A stretch of DNA of 64,000 nucleotides from Porodaedalea pini (GCA_002794775.1 NBAY01000101.1:39215-103214), one strand, 5' to 3'. Shown: positions 34,797-47,164, numbered from the stretch's first letter. Numbers and translations are program-made. Notes: generated by a model not told the origin, from the letters alone.

Positions 34797-35074
34797 GTGA
34801 AGCACCTGAATGTTGTTGGAGGCTAGATCACGTGTAACCTTTAAGCACGTGCAAGCACTTCAACTTCTGCCTGCACGCGTCTCTAATCTTGACAGCACTC
34901 ATATTCATTCATCAGAGTTCTATCTTTGTCTTGTTTACCTTCCAAACGTGCTGTTCGGTCCTTCGCCTCGTTGGGAACATGCGGCAACAAGCCCCACATC
35001 CCAGTCTCTTCCTACGCCTCTGCTCCTCTCATCTTCGGCTTAAGTACCCTCTCCGCTAATCTTCTATCGCCAAA
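34797..35074. other. Upstream region of K3
   Basis: About 280 bp between M2 and K3. The part after about 34990 is pyrimidine-rich and resembles the tract before K1. No gene. Confidence 0.45.
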
Positions 35075-38000
35075 CTGGCTGAACAAGGATCCTCTAATTC
35101 TTCGGCAAGTACGCGACATGCGAGCTACGGAGGATTGCTCCGGTCGACCCTTGCTGAGATAAAGCATCTGGATCTTACCGAATGCCTCACATACGATAAC
35201 ACGGCATTTGTCGCTGGCGGAGCCTACGGTGACATTCGTGTCGGAATTTGTGATATTGCTGGCCGTGGCAAGGTCAAAGTTGCTGTGAAATGTATTCGTC
35301 TTTATCTTCAGCAACGACCGGACATAGCTAAAGTATGTCAAAGTCCATTGTTTTCCGAGTCTTCATGAGCAATTTGACTCTTGAACTTGAACGGCCAGTT
35401 CATTGAGAGGGAAATACGTGTGTGGTCTAGCCTCAAACATACCAACATCCTCCCGCTACTTGGTTACAGTGTAGAGGACTATGGTTTTCCGTCATTTATA
35501 TCCGAGTTCATGGAGAACGGAACTGTATTACAGTATGTTCAACGCCTTCCCGAATTGGATGTTATCAATATGGTACCATAATTCGTTATGATTTTCATGT
35601 GCCCATTTGGCAACTTTTCAAACAGTTTATTGACAGATCCTTGGTATTGCTGAAGGTGTCGGCTATCTCCATGATAATGGGGTGGTGCATTCGGATCTGA
35701 AATCTGTGCGTGTTGGTTGCTTGGTCTGATAACTTATAGCACTCACCTTGGCGTACGCAGGATAACGTGTTGATATCAAATCTCGGGGAACCACTCATCT
35801 GTGACTTTGGAATATCTCGAATGATTTCTATCTCTCAATCACTTAGTGGTCGAGGTTCCCATCCGCAAAGCAGCACTAGTACTGTGAGAGGGTCGTCTCG
35901 GTGGATGTCTCCCGAACTCCTCCTTGCTTTCGATGAGAAGTCCGCGTCGCACTCAAAGGAGTCGGATATATGGGCATTTGGTATGACTGTCTATGTGAGT
36001 CATCTTACACCGCGACTAATGATCTGAATTGAACTATTTCTTTATGGCTTCAAGGAAACTTTGACAAGAAAGCGACCATATCACGGACTTAGGTCCGACC
36101 CTCAAGTAATTACTGCCATCATGAGGGGCCGGCTTCCGGACAGACCCGAGTCCTTTAAAAACTGGCCAGTACACTACCATGGAGTCTGGAATCTGTGTGA
36201 GGCGTGTTGGCTAAAAGAACCGAGTACGCGACCAAGGATGGGCCACATTATCACGAGGCTGAAGGATGCAGTCTCAAACATTGCATCGCCTAGTTTAGAC
36301 AGTATGCCCTCGTCTTCTATGCCACCATATACCCCCTCATTAGATGTTGGTCGAGATGCTCTTTCACTCTCAAATGAAAAACCACTCCCAGATCTACCTG
36401 AGAGTCTGTCGGTCAGCAGCTTAGCAGTTTGCTCGGAGCAAGCTTCTTCTGCGACTTTCCTGAAAGTGCAGAACACAGTGAGTGCGCTCATCTCGAAGGA
36501 GGCGCTATCCTCTGCGAGAGCGTATGCATCTAATACATCATCTATACAGGGCGTGTATACTCCACTGGTCCAGGATAAGCTCATGTCTCGGGCTTCGCGT
36601 CCACCACCTCCGACGCGTTCGCTTCCACCACCACCACCCCCATCACGTTCGCCCCTGCGACCATCGCCGAAAAGCGTATCATCTTTCACCACGCTCGTAG
36701 ATCTGTATACCCGTCGGGATACGATGGTTACCCTCCGGACGGATAACCTCAATACCATCGCCAACCGTAAGAAGAGCGTAGCCTCGTTCACTGCACCACT
36801 CGACCAGTACGCCCTGAACACGCCGATTATACCATCCACGCCTGTGCCGGATATACTTATGCCTGACAGTTTTTCACTATTCGACGAAACTCCACTTCTA
36901 GTCCCATTGGAGGACGATTCGCCTCCCAATTCATCTGTAGCAGCAGTTGACTTGAACGACATCGCATCAGAAACAGTAGATACTCTAGCATTCTCGGCGC
37001 CCGTTATCACCAAGCGCGACCTCGCTTTGAATGTGCTGCTTTCTTCCGAACGCGCATATGTATCTGATTTGGCGGTCATCAGAGATGTACACATTCCGAT
37101 GGCCCTCGGTAGGTATTCTGGCCAACTATTGAGGCAGCGATATTTTTTAACTCTTTATGTAGGGAAACAAGCTCCGTTTCAACTTCCCAGTCCGGGGGCA
37201 CCTCCAAGGTTATCTAGCTCGTCGTTTCGCACTCGGTCAACATCATCTGAATCGCCCTCGAGTTCTAACTATTACGGTCCCCCAATGACGAAGGATGATG
37301 TGCGCTTAATATTCGGGAACATAACGGAGCTGGTAGTGTTATCGGATGAGTTTTCAGAGCGCCTAGAGGAGGCGCTTGGTAACGTACTGGAAAGCGGGAA
37401 GGGTGAAGATTGGGTTGGGGCACTCTTCCTTGATGTTGTACGTGATCCTACATCCGCGATTCTTGAGAACTCACTCGAATGTAAATTGCTAAACAGATAC
37501 CTAAAATGGAGCCACTTTACATGTATTACATCACTAAGCATCCGCGTGCGCTAAAACACCTGAACTCCTTAGCTCGGACACCAGCATTGGACATTTATTT
37601 GGCACAGACGCAGAGTCTCGCCTCATCGCTAACGCACGCATGGGACCTACCATCTCTCCTGATTAAGCCAGTCCATCGTCTCCTGAACTATCCTACACTT
37701 CTTGCGACAATCATTGAGCAAACGCCGGATAGCCATAGTGATAAGGCGAACCTGAAGAAGGCGCACATTCGGATGGAAGAAGTTACGCGGGAAGTGAACG
37801 AAGGGCGACGCCGAATGGAGGTCGTGAATGTTGTACTGACAGGGAAGACAGACTCGGGTAAACTGGCGTCGTTGCAGAAGAAGCTCAACATTGGAAAGAC
37901 CACGCAGGTTGGTGTCGGGCACATGAAGAGCGTAGGGATGGGCCTTCGCGCTTCTCGGTCAAAGAAGGACGTGTCTGTTCGTGTGGCCGAACAGGAGGAG

Positions 38001-39533
38001 CAACTCAGGAAGTGCGAAAGGTTTGTGCGCGAATTCGCGAAGGACATCGTCGACTGGGCCCAAACCGTGCGTGCGTCACAGACGCATCTGCGAGCATGGG
38101 CAATAGATTTTGGGAAAACGATTGGAGTTAGCGAGCAGCCGTCCGAGGCATTCAAAGCGTTCATGGACGTTGCCGACATGCTGCTTAAATGCGTCTGTCA
38201 GGAACTTGACGATTTGGTAGCGAAGGAGCTTCTTCCCAAGTTCACTAGCCTGCTCGACACAGCGAAGTCACCGCTCCGACTTTTGGCAGCGATGCATGCC
38301 CTTGAACCCCTGCACAACTCGTTGCTCAGCATCAAGTCTTCGGAGCATCGTCCACCAGCCTCGATGATTGAGGCCTCCCAGAACTATTTGGCTCTGCGTG
38401 GGCAGCTTGCCACTGATCTGCAGAAATATCTTGACCTCTTTCACAAAGGGATTGTGAGGTGCATTCTCCAGTTTGCTCGTCGGCAGACGGAGATTTGGAA
38501 TACAGTGCGGGATCAGTGGGGAACGCTGTGGGATTGCCTAAGGATGGATGGCGAGGCGAATGCTGGCTGTGAAGAGACGGTACATCTCTGGTGGGCTCGG
38601 TATAGTGAAGTCGAAGAATCGTTAAGCAAGTTGACTATCCTAAAACGAGAAAAGCCCTTCCTCAAGCAAGCTCGCCTGCGAACACCAGGGCCACCTGCAC
38701 CCACCGACAGCTTCAGCATGGTTTCCTTTCTTCCCCACATAACTCCGTTATCTTACTCCCCGTCCTCCTCCCTTTCCGGGTTGTCGTCACGCCATCGCAG
38801 CTTCGGATCCTTGGATTCTTCTGCCCCTCGAAACCTGCGTTCATCTCCCTCAACAGAGAGCGTACCGACTATTTCATCATCTCAGCGGGGTAAGTCGCGG
38901 CCGCGCACGCCCGACAATTTAGTTCATCTAAGCTCCCGCATCAACACTTCTCCCATGGCAGCGTCTTCATCTCGACATTCATTGGACACATATGCAGCTT
39001 ATTCTCCACACTCGGCTGTGCGGGAATACGCGGAGTCGATTGACTTGCGAAACAATAATCGAGAGCGTAAGACACGTATCCCAGGCTTCGGCAGGAGACT
39101 AGGAAAGGCAATACGCAGACCCTTGCACCGTTTTTCCTCACAGAACTCTATGACTTCGCAGCGTTCTCGGCTCAGCTCTACGCAAAGCATTAGCCAGGGA
39201 TATTTGCTTGTCCCAGATTCAAATAATTCTTTCGCTCCGCCAGTGCCGCCACACACCAACCTCGTCCCGCCTCCAAACTCACCATCTATGTACTATGTCA
39301 GTGCTATCCATCCCTGCTCTCCCCCAGAGGGAGCGACATACACGGAGCTGCCGTTCCTGCACCTCCACGAAGGGGATATGTTCGGTGTTCTATCCGAGCT
39401 AGGCCATCCGTCGCAGTTCGAGGGGTTATGCATGGAGCTCGAGGAAGGCGAAGATGACTGTCTGCTTGTCCTGAAAAACGAAGATGGAGATATCGGACTG
39501 GCGCTCGCAAGTTTTTTGGTTCCTACCTCATGA
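35075..39533 (+). CDS. K3: protein kinase fused to DH-BAR-SH3 RhoGEF
   Basis: Proposed exons 35075-35332, 35399-35572, 35637-35705, 35761-35994, 36055-37108, 37163-37437 and 37497-39533. Phases agree, giving about 1366 residues. Kinase (about 40-330): GGAYGDI, VAVK, HSDLKSDN, CDFG, WMSPE, likely active. A Ser/Pro-rich linker has a proline cluster at about 427-443, a possible SH3 ligand. The DH domain starts with LALNVLLSSERAYVSDL (about 567), is split by a PPMTK-containing insert, and continues through MEPLYMYYITKHPRALKHL and LIKPVHRLLNYPTLLATII to about 785. A BAR domain spans about 850-1035, and an SH3 domain about 1286-1366 (LPFLHLHEGDMFGVL). DH-BAR proteins activate Rho/Cdc42 GTPases on curved membrane; here a kinase precedes them. 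No in-frame ATG opens the first exon; CTG at 35075 is the candidate start. Confidence 0.85.
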
Positions 39534-40259
39534 TATTTCTTGTCGTTGTTATACGTTAAGCGAACTTGTGCTATATTGCTTCTCTTTTTTTTTACTTGCT
39601 TCACTGCGCTTGTCGAAAAATAATGATATCCAGTAGAATCCATTGCAGAGAGTACTCAAAGACCTGGCCTTATCGACATTCCGAAGTTTGTCCTATTCGT
39701 TTTATACAAACTATTTCGGTCTGGACATTACAACAATATATATAGCTGTCCTCATCTAATATATTGGTACAAAGCACTGGGCACCACCCAAGCGACCACC
39801 ACAATTTTTTCAAAGCTGAGAGCGTGTCATACAGGCGGTGCAAGCGCGCGCGATTATGGCTTTCAAGTTCTCCCTCAGGCTGAGACTCGCGGTCAGGTTT
39901 TTTTGTTTTTGTTTGAAACAGCCGCGCGGGTTATGCTTTCGCTTGATCCAGCGTGCTCGTGTTGGCAGTGACCGTCCGATAAAGTCAGGACCACAAGTGC
40001 TCCTGGAGATGAACAGCGGTTACAGTAAATGTATTTCACGACTTTCGGTTTTAATCCACACAAATAGAAATTGAAAGATTGAATCCGTATATGTAAACCA
40101 ATTACTTTAGAAAAATGCCGCTATACAATGCGAAAGTCCAGTTGATGTCGTGCATATTAAGTATTGTCCGTGCAGGAGTAAAGCGAGAGCAGAAAAAGAA
40201 GTCTTGTGCAAGAGAAGATACTTGGAATTAGAGAAAGTAGATCGGGGTATCGTTCAACA
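39534..40259. other. Intergenic region
   Basis: About 730 bp between the K3 stop and the end of the minus-strand CFEM gene. Contains AT-rich DNA and a small frame at 39838 without features. No repeat recognised. Confidence 0.45.
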
Positions 40260-41440
40260 TCAACACAACAACGCAGTCAAGATGGTTCCTGCCACGCCCA
40301 GTCCCAATCCCAACCTCATACCTGAACCAGCCTCCCAGCTGCCTAATCGGACAGCAGCGTTACCACTTGCGCTTGCGGACGCCGAGGTTGAAGTTGCAGT
40401 GCTAGTGGAGTTCCCGCTCCCAGAGGCCGAAGAGGTTGGGAACGAGAGCGAAACACTCGGCGACGCGACGTTGCAGAACGCCTGAGCGAGGTGCTCCGCA
40501 CTGGAAAGCTCATCGGTGCACTGCTCCGAGATACAGCTGAAGAGCGATGATGTGAAATTCGAGCTAGAATATCCGTCGTGAAGCACATTAATGGTACATC
40601 TAACAAAAAGGAGATAAATTCGCACCTCGCGCAGTAACAAGCGGTATCCGTAATACTTGAGCAGTTCGGCGCTGAGACCGAGAGCTGTAAGCAATTGTCC
40701 ACTGTACGATCGAAAGTCAATACTATGAAAGAGACATAAATACTACCACCAACCACAAGCAGAGTACGTGCTCAAGCTCGGGAAAGCTGTCGATGTCGAC
40801 GTTGTCCTCGTCGACCCATTTGCAGTCGCGCTCGTAGTCCCTTTCGGGACGATCAGTGTTGTCACTGTGATTAGGAAAGTCGACGTTTCATTCTGATTGA
40901 ACGTGAGCGTATTAGTATAGAAACTGGACGAGGAGAAGGGATGAAGAAGAAAGGAGGAGCCAAACAAAATACTGTAGAACGTAGGTATTGTGTCGAGCAG
41001 TAAGGCATGGGATGGCTCGAGCTTCAGCTATTCGGAGAACAGACAGTGCAGATCGATACTTCGTCTCGATTGGTTTAGCCAGCCGCAAAAAAACCGTGTG
41101 GTAGAAAAAATATAAAAGAAGAAAAGAAGCGCGTGCTCACCGGCCCTGTGCTCGTCGTGAGCACAGTCGTTGTTGTCGCAATCGGCGACGCCGACGAGTT
41201 CGTAGATGTCGTCCTAGTTCCCGTCCCAGAGCCGGATGCGCTCCCAGACGCGGATGCGTCAGTCGATGTCGACAGTGAGACAGTCGGCACGGTGAGCGAC
41301 GCTTGTCGTGCCACGCGCTGCCGCTCCGGCGAAGACGCGTGCGTTATACCGACCAGCGACACCAATATGAGAATGGCGAGGCGCGCCGTTGCGCACAGAG
41401 TTCGCATACTCCGCGTTGAAGATAAGGACATCCCGATCAT
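40260..41440 (-). CDS. CFEM-domain GPI-anchored surface protein
   Basis: Minus-strand exons 41141-41440, 40754-40892, 40626-40701 and 40260-40563, phases consistent, 272 residues. ATG 41440 starts a signal peptide (ATARLAILILVSLVGITHA), followed by a Ser/Thr-rich stalk. The CFEM domain lies at about 145-200 with eight cysteines in the expected order: YSAC, VDNC, APNC, ACYC (two), FSC, EQC, AFC. A second Ser/Thr/Ala-rich stretch and a hydrophobic tail (LGLGLGVAGTILTALLC) then provide a GPI-anchor signal. CFEM proteins are fungal cell-wall or membrane proteins; some bind haem or act at host surfaces. The usual haem-ligand Asp cannot be assigned safely here. The first intron (248 nt) is longer than its neighbours. 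Confidence 0.87.
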
Positions 41441-42684
41441 GGCCAGGGTGTCCACGGAATGAATCCGAATTCAAGCCCAATTACTCCTCTTCTCCAAGGC
41501 CGAGAAAACCGCTGAAGGGTCAGCGAAAGCCCTAGATACTTTGCGTCGAGCTGGTGTTATAAGTACGCCAGATGGAGAGCAGAAAACGCCAAAGGAGACG
41601 GGGTCTGCACACCGTGTGCCGTGCGCGGCGAACAATAAGCTGCGGGCAGTGCACCACCCGGAAAATTACAGAATTATTTAGCGATGGGCGAGCGCCGAGG
41701 CGATGAACAGGACAGAAAATCCGAGCAAATGCAGCACCAAAAAAAGATCAGAGGGAAAGGTCGAAGGGGCAAGATGAGCAGGACGTGGTGGAAGTACAAG
41801 GCTGCCGAGCGTAACCACAATAACTGGAAGAACGCTTCCCAATTTGGAACTTCGGAGCCAAAAGTGGAAGATGTCCAAGTTGCGGGTGGAAAACCGCGCA
41901 AAACATCACTCGTAATATTAATGCAGTTGTGCTGAAGGGTACAAGAAAGCAGTACGTGTCTCTTTTACAGAAAGCCTCACAAAAGAACCAAGAGGAAATG
42001 AATGTCCATTCAAGCAATGACAAAGAAAAGTAACTAACGAGTCGGAAGAATCATGACATCTCGTTACACTACGTACATCTCAGGCTGAAGGTGAGCGAGT
42101 ATCGTTGAAATTAGCGATAATGAGGAGACGTGTATGGGAGCGGATGTGCTGAGTCATGGGCATCAGTCTACCCAGAGTGCAAGAAACCTAAGGACTGATA
42201 GCTTAGCGACAAAAAGTGTAAACATGGAAAGCAAACTATTCACGAAAAGTGGGGTTCTTGGAGACTATGACCGTATCAAGACGTCTCAGTCGCATCGTCT
42301 CTGTTTAGGCTGTCGCAATTATAGGTTGAGAACTCGATACTAGCAATGTCGAGCAGATCGTCGAGGTCACAAGTTCAGTCTCAGTTCCAGTCAATGACCG
42401 AAACGATCCCGTCGGTAAGCGCAACAGTCATCGACAATATCTTGGTGATCTGGGTAGCCATCATTTGTGTCGTCGTGATTGACGTGACCAGACCACTTTC
42501 CATCCGTGCTCGTGAACGTTGACGGGCTTCGGTGTCGTGCCAATTATCATTGTAGCCGAGCCGTTCGGGCTGGTCGAGATAGTCATAGTCGACTGCGAGT
42601 TCATTCCATTGAGAGTCGAGATGCTTGGCGTCGAGCTTGTGGACACGAATGTTCCATCATCAATCATTTCTTCGCATCGACTAG
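41441..42684. other. Intergenic region, no gene assigned
   Basis: About 1.2 kb. The minus strand near 42461-42660 is open and Ser/Thr-rich (for example STPSISTLNGMNSQSTMT), which might be a relic of another stalked surface protein. There is no start, signal peptide or domain, so I do not call it. Confidence 0.4.
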
Positions 42685-44714
42685 TCAAGGCGTGAGATGT
42701 ACTAGGGTCGTATTCGAATCCCGCGCACGTTTAGACTCGCGTTCTGAAGCCGCAAGGTCGTCCGCCCATTTCTTTATCTTGTCGGTCGGGGAAGGCGAGG
42801 GATCAAAATGCTCGGCAAGCGGGTCGTGCGCCCAAATATTCACTTGCGTCAAAGGGTAGACCATCATTCGCGGGACCTTTCCGTCGAGAATGTTGTCGAT
42901 GATTGACTGGGACTCCGCCACCATTGCCTCTATATTCTGCTCTTGCACCGCATAGCCCCAACCGCCTAGTTGACTATCACTCCCATCACCATCGTAGATG
43001 TACTTCCGCCTTTTTGAGCCTGAGTCTTCGTCACGTCGAAAATCCCTCCAAGGATTCTGTGCCGCTTTCGATTGCAACGCCGCTTTGTGTTCATCCGATT
43101 CTTTCACAGAGTTTTGATGATTAAAAGAGATGTGGTCCGCAAGTATGCAAAGTTGGATGTAGCAAGTCACAAATTCCTCTACGCATTCAAGATTCCAAGA
43201 GAAACCGGCTGGATGAACAATCTACGAAGGTGTTGATGTCAAAAGGATGTCATCATGAGCCAATAAACAACACTCACAAGTTTATCATCCTCCCAAAAAG
43301 ACACATAAAGGGTGGTTTGCTATTTTCCAGAGTGACACCGAATATAGGAATGTCATTCAGTCCCAGAGCTCGCCGGTGATGTGACCGGTGGCGAAATACA
43401 TGATCAGTTGTCGTAAACCGTTTTCAAAAAACTTCGCTTCAAATGCGAAAGACATCGGATCCAGTCGACGAACTTTTCGCAAGCGGAGACCATGAATTGA
43501 CAAAACTGGCTCCGCCCAATCTCGAGGCAAACTTTGCGTTGTTATGGCATCAGCTTTTGCCTCGTATGGGGACGGTGACTTATCCTTGGAAATTGGAAGT
43601 GCGAGAGACGCCTCAACGCTTAGTCCGGTTGAGTCAGTAGGATAGAAGAGAAGCGGGGGGCACCTGCTCGTACCGATAAAGATGCGCTCCGCCAGTACGA
43701 AGACAAAATGCATTCTCAATCAAACAGTCAACGCCTCTACGCTTTCCCGCCTCCTTCTCTCCTATCTTGCACGCCAAAATGTGCGACTTCCAGTGTGCGG
43801 CTAGACAAGAACCGAAAATATAGAGTTTGCTGCGATCCATAGGCTCAGTTGGCAGTCTCTCGACCCATGATGCAAACGTATCTGAGCCCAAGTCCGAGAA
43901 AACTTTGATAAGCTGAAAGAAGCTTAGTATAGCTATTAAAAGTTCTGAAAGGGTCGGTTTACCTGAGGATTTTTTATACAGTCCGGATATTTGAAATCAT
44001 TCATCATTCGTTGGAAATTGATATTCGCCCAGTTTGTCCTCTTCGACGATGACGTCGTGGTTATTCACCCATTTTCCCCATAGCTCGTCGTCTTGAACAA
44101 CCCTGTTTGAGCATATGAGCAGGATAGACGGTTGCTAGGAAATTAGAAAGCACGAACGCTGACGCCGCAGAGATCTTTCTGCTTCAGCGTCAGTATGGAC
44201 ACGAGACGTGCATAAATCAAGAGCTCACGAATTGAGGCTGGAAATTTCGCTAGTGCCGCCTCCCGGGGCGCGGGGCCGGGCTTGGATAGCAGCACGGGAA
44301 CGCGCATCTACTTCAGCTCGAGCACTATGTGTATGTCAGATGCTGACTATGAAACGTGATTTGTCGAATGAACATCGACATACCGCATTGCCTCTGGAGC
44401 TACATTCTGCGTGGTCCCTGCACCTGCCCTGCGAATAGGTTCGATCACGAGTGGCTCGAGAGAAGGATTTGAAACGTACACTGCCGAACTACCTGCAGCC
44501 GCAGCCACGGATTGTACACCCGATGCAATTGAGGATCTATGTTGATCGGAAGGTGGGACCAGTGTTGTTAAGCTTCCTGAGACCGCAGCTTCGGGTTGTA
44601 CTTCCTGCACCCTGCGAGCAACGAGTGAGACCGATATATTCCTTTGGATGAAATTTCAGTGCAAACATACTTCTCTGTGTTTAGTGGGGACATCATAATC
44701 GAAGAAGCAGCCAT
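42685..44714 (-). pseudogene. Hypothetical multi-exon gene, apparently frame-broken
   Basis: ATG at 44714 begins a short first exon, followed after an intron by 44384-44611, which is Ala/Ser/Pro-rich. Further exons reach a conserved-looking core: INFQRMMNDFKYPDCIKNP, SWVERLPTEPMDRSKLYIFG, HWKSHILACKIGEKEAG, GLRQLIMYFATGHITGELW and IPIFGVTLENSK. The C-terminal part is acidic and lysine-rich and ends at 42685. Two frame changes that no GT..AG intron explains occur near 44040 and near 43362 (after GELWD), so the copy looks inactive or contains sequence errors. I do not recognise the family; a lineage-specific fungal protein is likely. Confidence 0.5.
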
Positions 44715-45019
44715 GGCATGAGCGGCGTGATTTGAATGACCGATGCTGCGTGCGTTCCCACGGCTACCGGCGCGTCGTGCCGCGCGTCAATCTGTGTCGA
44801 AGGTCTCCTTCGTTTCTGTAGCTACGCTTCCTCCTTCCTCAGCTCAAAAACAAGGAAGTAAAAAATGTAAATAATATAGTTGGGATGCATCTTGAATTGT
44901 CCAAGACGATTAATAAATGAAAAATAAATCAAGATATTGTTAACTTGCTGGGAGAATCACTTGCTTTTCAGTGAATAAGAGCCCGTTCGGCTGCAGTTTC
45001 ATGCACGATCATGATTTAT

Positions 45020-45058
45020 CTCTATCGCGATTTGCGCAACTTGCAAATCGCGATAGAG
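45020..45058. repeat. Perfect 16-bp hairpin near the Harbinger left end
   Basis: CTCTATCGCGATTTGC at 45020-45035 and its exact reverse complement at 45043-45058 are separated by a 7-base loop. It lies about 40 bp inside the left TIR and is absent from the right end. It could be a subterminal protein-binding structure or a small foldback insertion. Confidence 0.85.
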
Positions 45059-45146
45059 CAAAAAATTGATCGATGCCGAACAGACCACAATCTTTTTTTT
45101 TTAATGATAATCAATTTTTTTTTGAGATTTCACACCAAACACCATC

Positions 45147-46309
45147 ATGGTTGTTACATGCTCATCCTCCACTAGAGAAGCCTTGGAAAAACTCAAAGAT
45201 CAGACCAGGCAGCATGCTTTAATGCAAAAAACTCTCCTTCTGTCCAGCTTATCAGCCAGCCTGGCAGTCAATTCAATTGCTGGCATGTTTGCAAAGGATC
45301 CGATGAATGACTCAAAGTTGCCTAGCCCAGACTTTGTAGCAGAGCTTCAAGAAGGGCATCCAGATCCATTCAGAAGTGCAATGGGAATGAATCAGCATGT
45401 TTTTTGACAAGCTGCTAGGTATTCTGGAGAAGAAGGGAGGGCTTTGTGACACAAAACACATGTGTACAGATGAGCAGCTAGCAATATTTCTGTACACTGC
45501 AACAATGGGCTTGTCCAACTAGAAGGTACAAGGACGATTCAAGAGACACCATTTCCAAGTTTGTTAATTGTGCATATATCCAGCTATATGTTTTGAACTG
45601 GTTTACAGGTGTTTCCATCACATTATTGATGTCCTAACTTCAAGTGAGGTCTACAGCTCATACATCAAGCTGCCCGAAGAATCAGATTTCACCTCTCCCA
45701 AGATTCAAGCACAGCCCAAGCTGTTTCCATATTTCAAAGACTGCCTTGGAGCTCTTGATGGCACACATGTCTATGCACACCTTCCAGCAGAAGATTGACC
45801 TCATTACCATAATCGCAAGGGTACTGTCTCCCAGAATGTACTTGCTGTTGTATCCTTTGATATGAGGTTCTTGTATGTTCTCAGTGGCTGGGAAGGTAGT
45901 GCTGCTGATAACACAGTCCTTGAGGATGCGAGGGCAAAGGACTTCCTAATCCTACATGAGAGGTTCTACCTTGGTGATGCTGGCTTTCCTGCTAGTCCAT
46001 GGGTTGTTGTACCTTATCGCGGTGTGTGCTATCATTTGAGGGAATGGGCTGCAGGTAATCAAAAGTACGTGCTTATCCATAAAAAACCTCCAATGCATTT
46101 TACTAAAACAATGCTTCCAGGCCTCAAGATGAGAAGGAGCTCTTCAATCTCCAGCATGCGTCAGCCAGGAATGTTGTTGAGTGCATTTTTGGTGTATTCA
46201 AGAAGCATTTCTGGATCTTTGCTTCAGCTCTTGAGTACCCCATTGAATCTCAAGCTGCTCTTGTTCAGGCACTCTGTGTTGTTCACAATATTATTCGTAT
46301 CCATGACCC
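45147..46309 (+). pseudogene. Harbinger DDE transposase, 5' part
   Basis: ATG 45147 opens an N-terminal helical region. The frame is lost at a T run near 45405 and then resumes (DKLLGILEKKGGLCDTKHMCTDEQLAIFLYT). The DDE_Tnp_4-type core is clear: DCLGALDGTHV (first Asp), the GWEGSAADNTVL segment, YLGDAGFP (second Asp) and NLQHASARNVVECIFGVFKKHF (Glu region). TGA at about 45796-45798 replaces an expected arginine. The coding sequence continues in frame after E3 at 53471. The enzyme would cut and paste the element at TAA-like sites together with its Myb-like partner. Confidence 0.88.
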
Positions 46310-46747
46310 TGTCAGGACTCGAACTTTTCCCTTCTTTTAATTACCTTTTATCATTTCTTTTCTTTTAATCGCTCCTTTCCATTATAATTAATCATCTTTT
46401 CAATCATTTCCCACACTCCCTTCACATGACCTTCATTTGTTCCATTCCACTCCCATTATTTAATCCTAGACAATGGGGCAACCAGTTCTCACGAGGTGAT
46501 CACTGTATATAAGGAAGAGGAATCGCATCTGAACACCTGTTCTGCTTTTCCTCTTACCTCCGTGACAACCTAGGTGAGACTGCGTCCCCCTCCTGTAGTA
46601 GAGTATATTGTATTAATCCTCTTACCTCCGTGACGACCTAGCCTGAGTATAGCGTGTCCTGAGTCCCCGCTCAAGTATAGCATGTCCCAGACAACAGTCA
46701 GCCGAGGCCTGCCCAGTCCGAGTCGTCTCCCGGACTCCCGCCTAACA
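46310..46747 (+). repeat. E3 5' LTR (438 bp)
   Basis: TGTCAGG..CCTAACA. It contains the TATATAA box at 46506-46512 and, 33 nt from the start of that box, GTTCTGCTTTT (46539-46549), the predicted 5' end of the transcript. It differs from the 3' LTR mainly by transitions. Confidence 0.95.
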
Positions 46748-46748
46748 T

Positions 46749-46759
46749 AAAAGCAGAAC
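46749..46759 (+). other. E3 self-priming primer binding site
   Basis: AAAAGCAGAAC one base after the LTR, an 11-base perfect complement of the R start at 46539-46549 in the same LTR. Confidence 0.7.
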
Positions 46760-47164
46760 CCCACCCAGGCTCATCCCCAGCGTACGTCGTCACTGCTGAC
46801 TTGCCTTCACTCAGTCTAGAGGAGCGCTCCCCTCGACGGACTTGACGTGTAAATCCCCTAAACGACAACCCTCAACCCTGCCCAGAATGTTTTCGGATGT
46901 TTGTGTATTATGAAAACCTCTCAACCGACTTTCCCCGACCCTGGCTCTCCACATCTCCCTTTGGTGGAGGAGCCAATTGACCTGGACATGGGTGACGTTA
47001 CGTGTTCAGTCGTCAATGTCATTGTCGATTGTTATCTCTGCCGTGTCCTTCTGCCTCATCATCAACTTTGCTGATGAACCCATTCAATGCTGGCGTAACC
47101 CCAGTTCGAATGCACAACTGATCCCCGTTCCTCCACTGTTGTCAAGATAGATATCACCGACGAA

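Noticed and set aside
36174..37094. Minus-strand frame of 306 codons
   Set aside because: Antisense shadow of the K3 linker exon. No start context, and no domain.
42705..42725. ATTCGAATCCC resembled a tRNA B box
   Set aside because: No A box or acceptor stem at the right distance on either strand, and it lies inside a coding exon.
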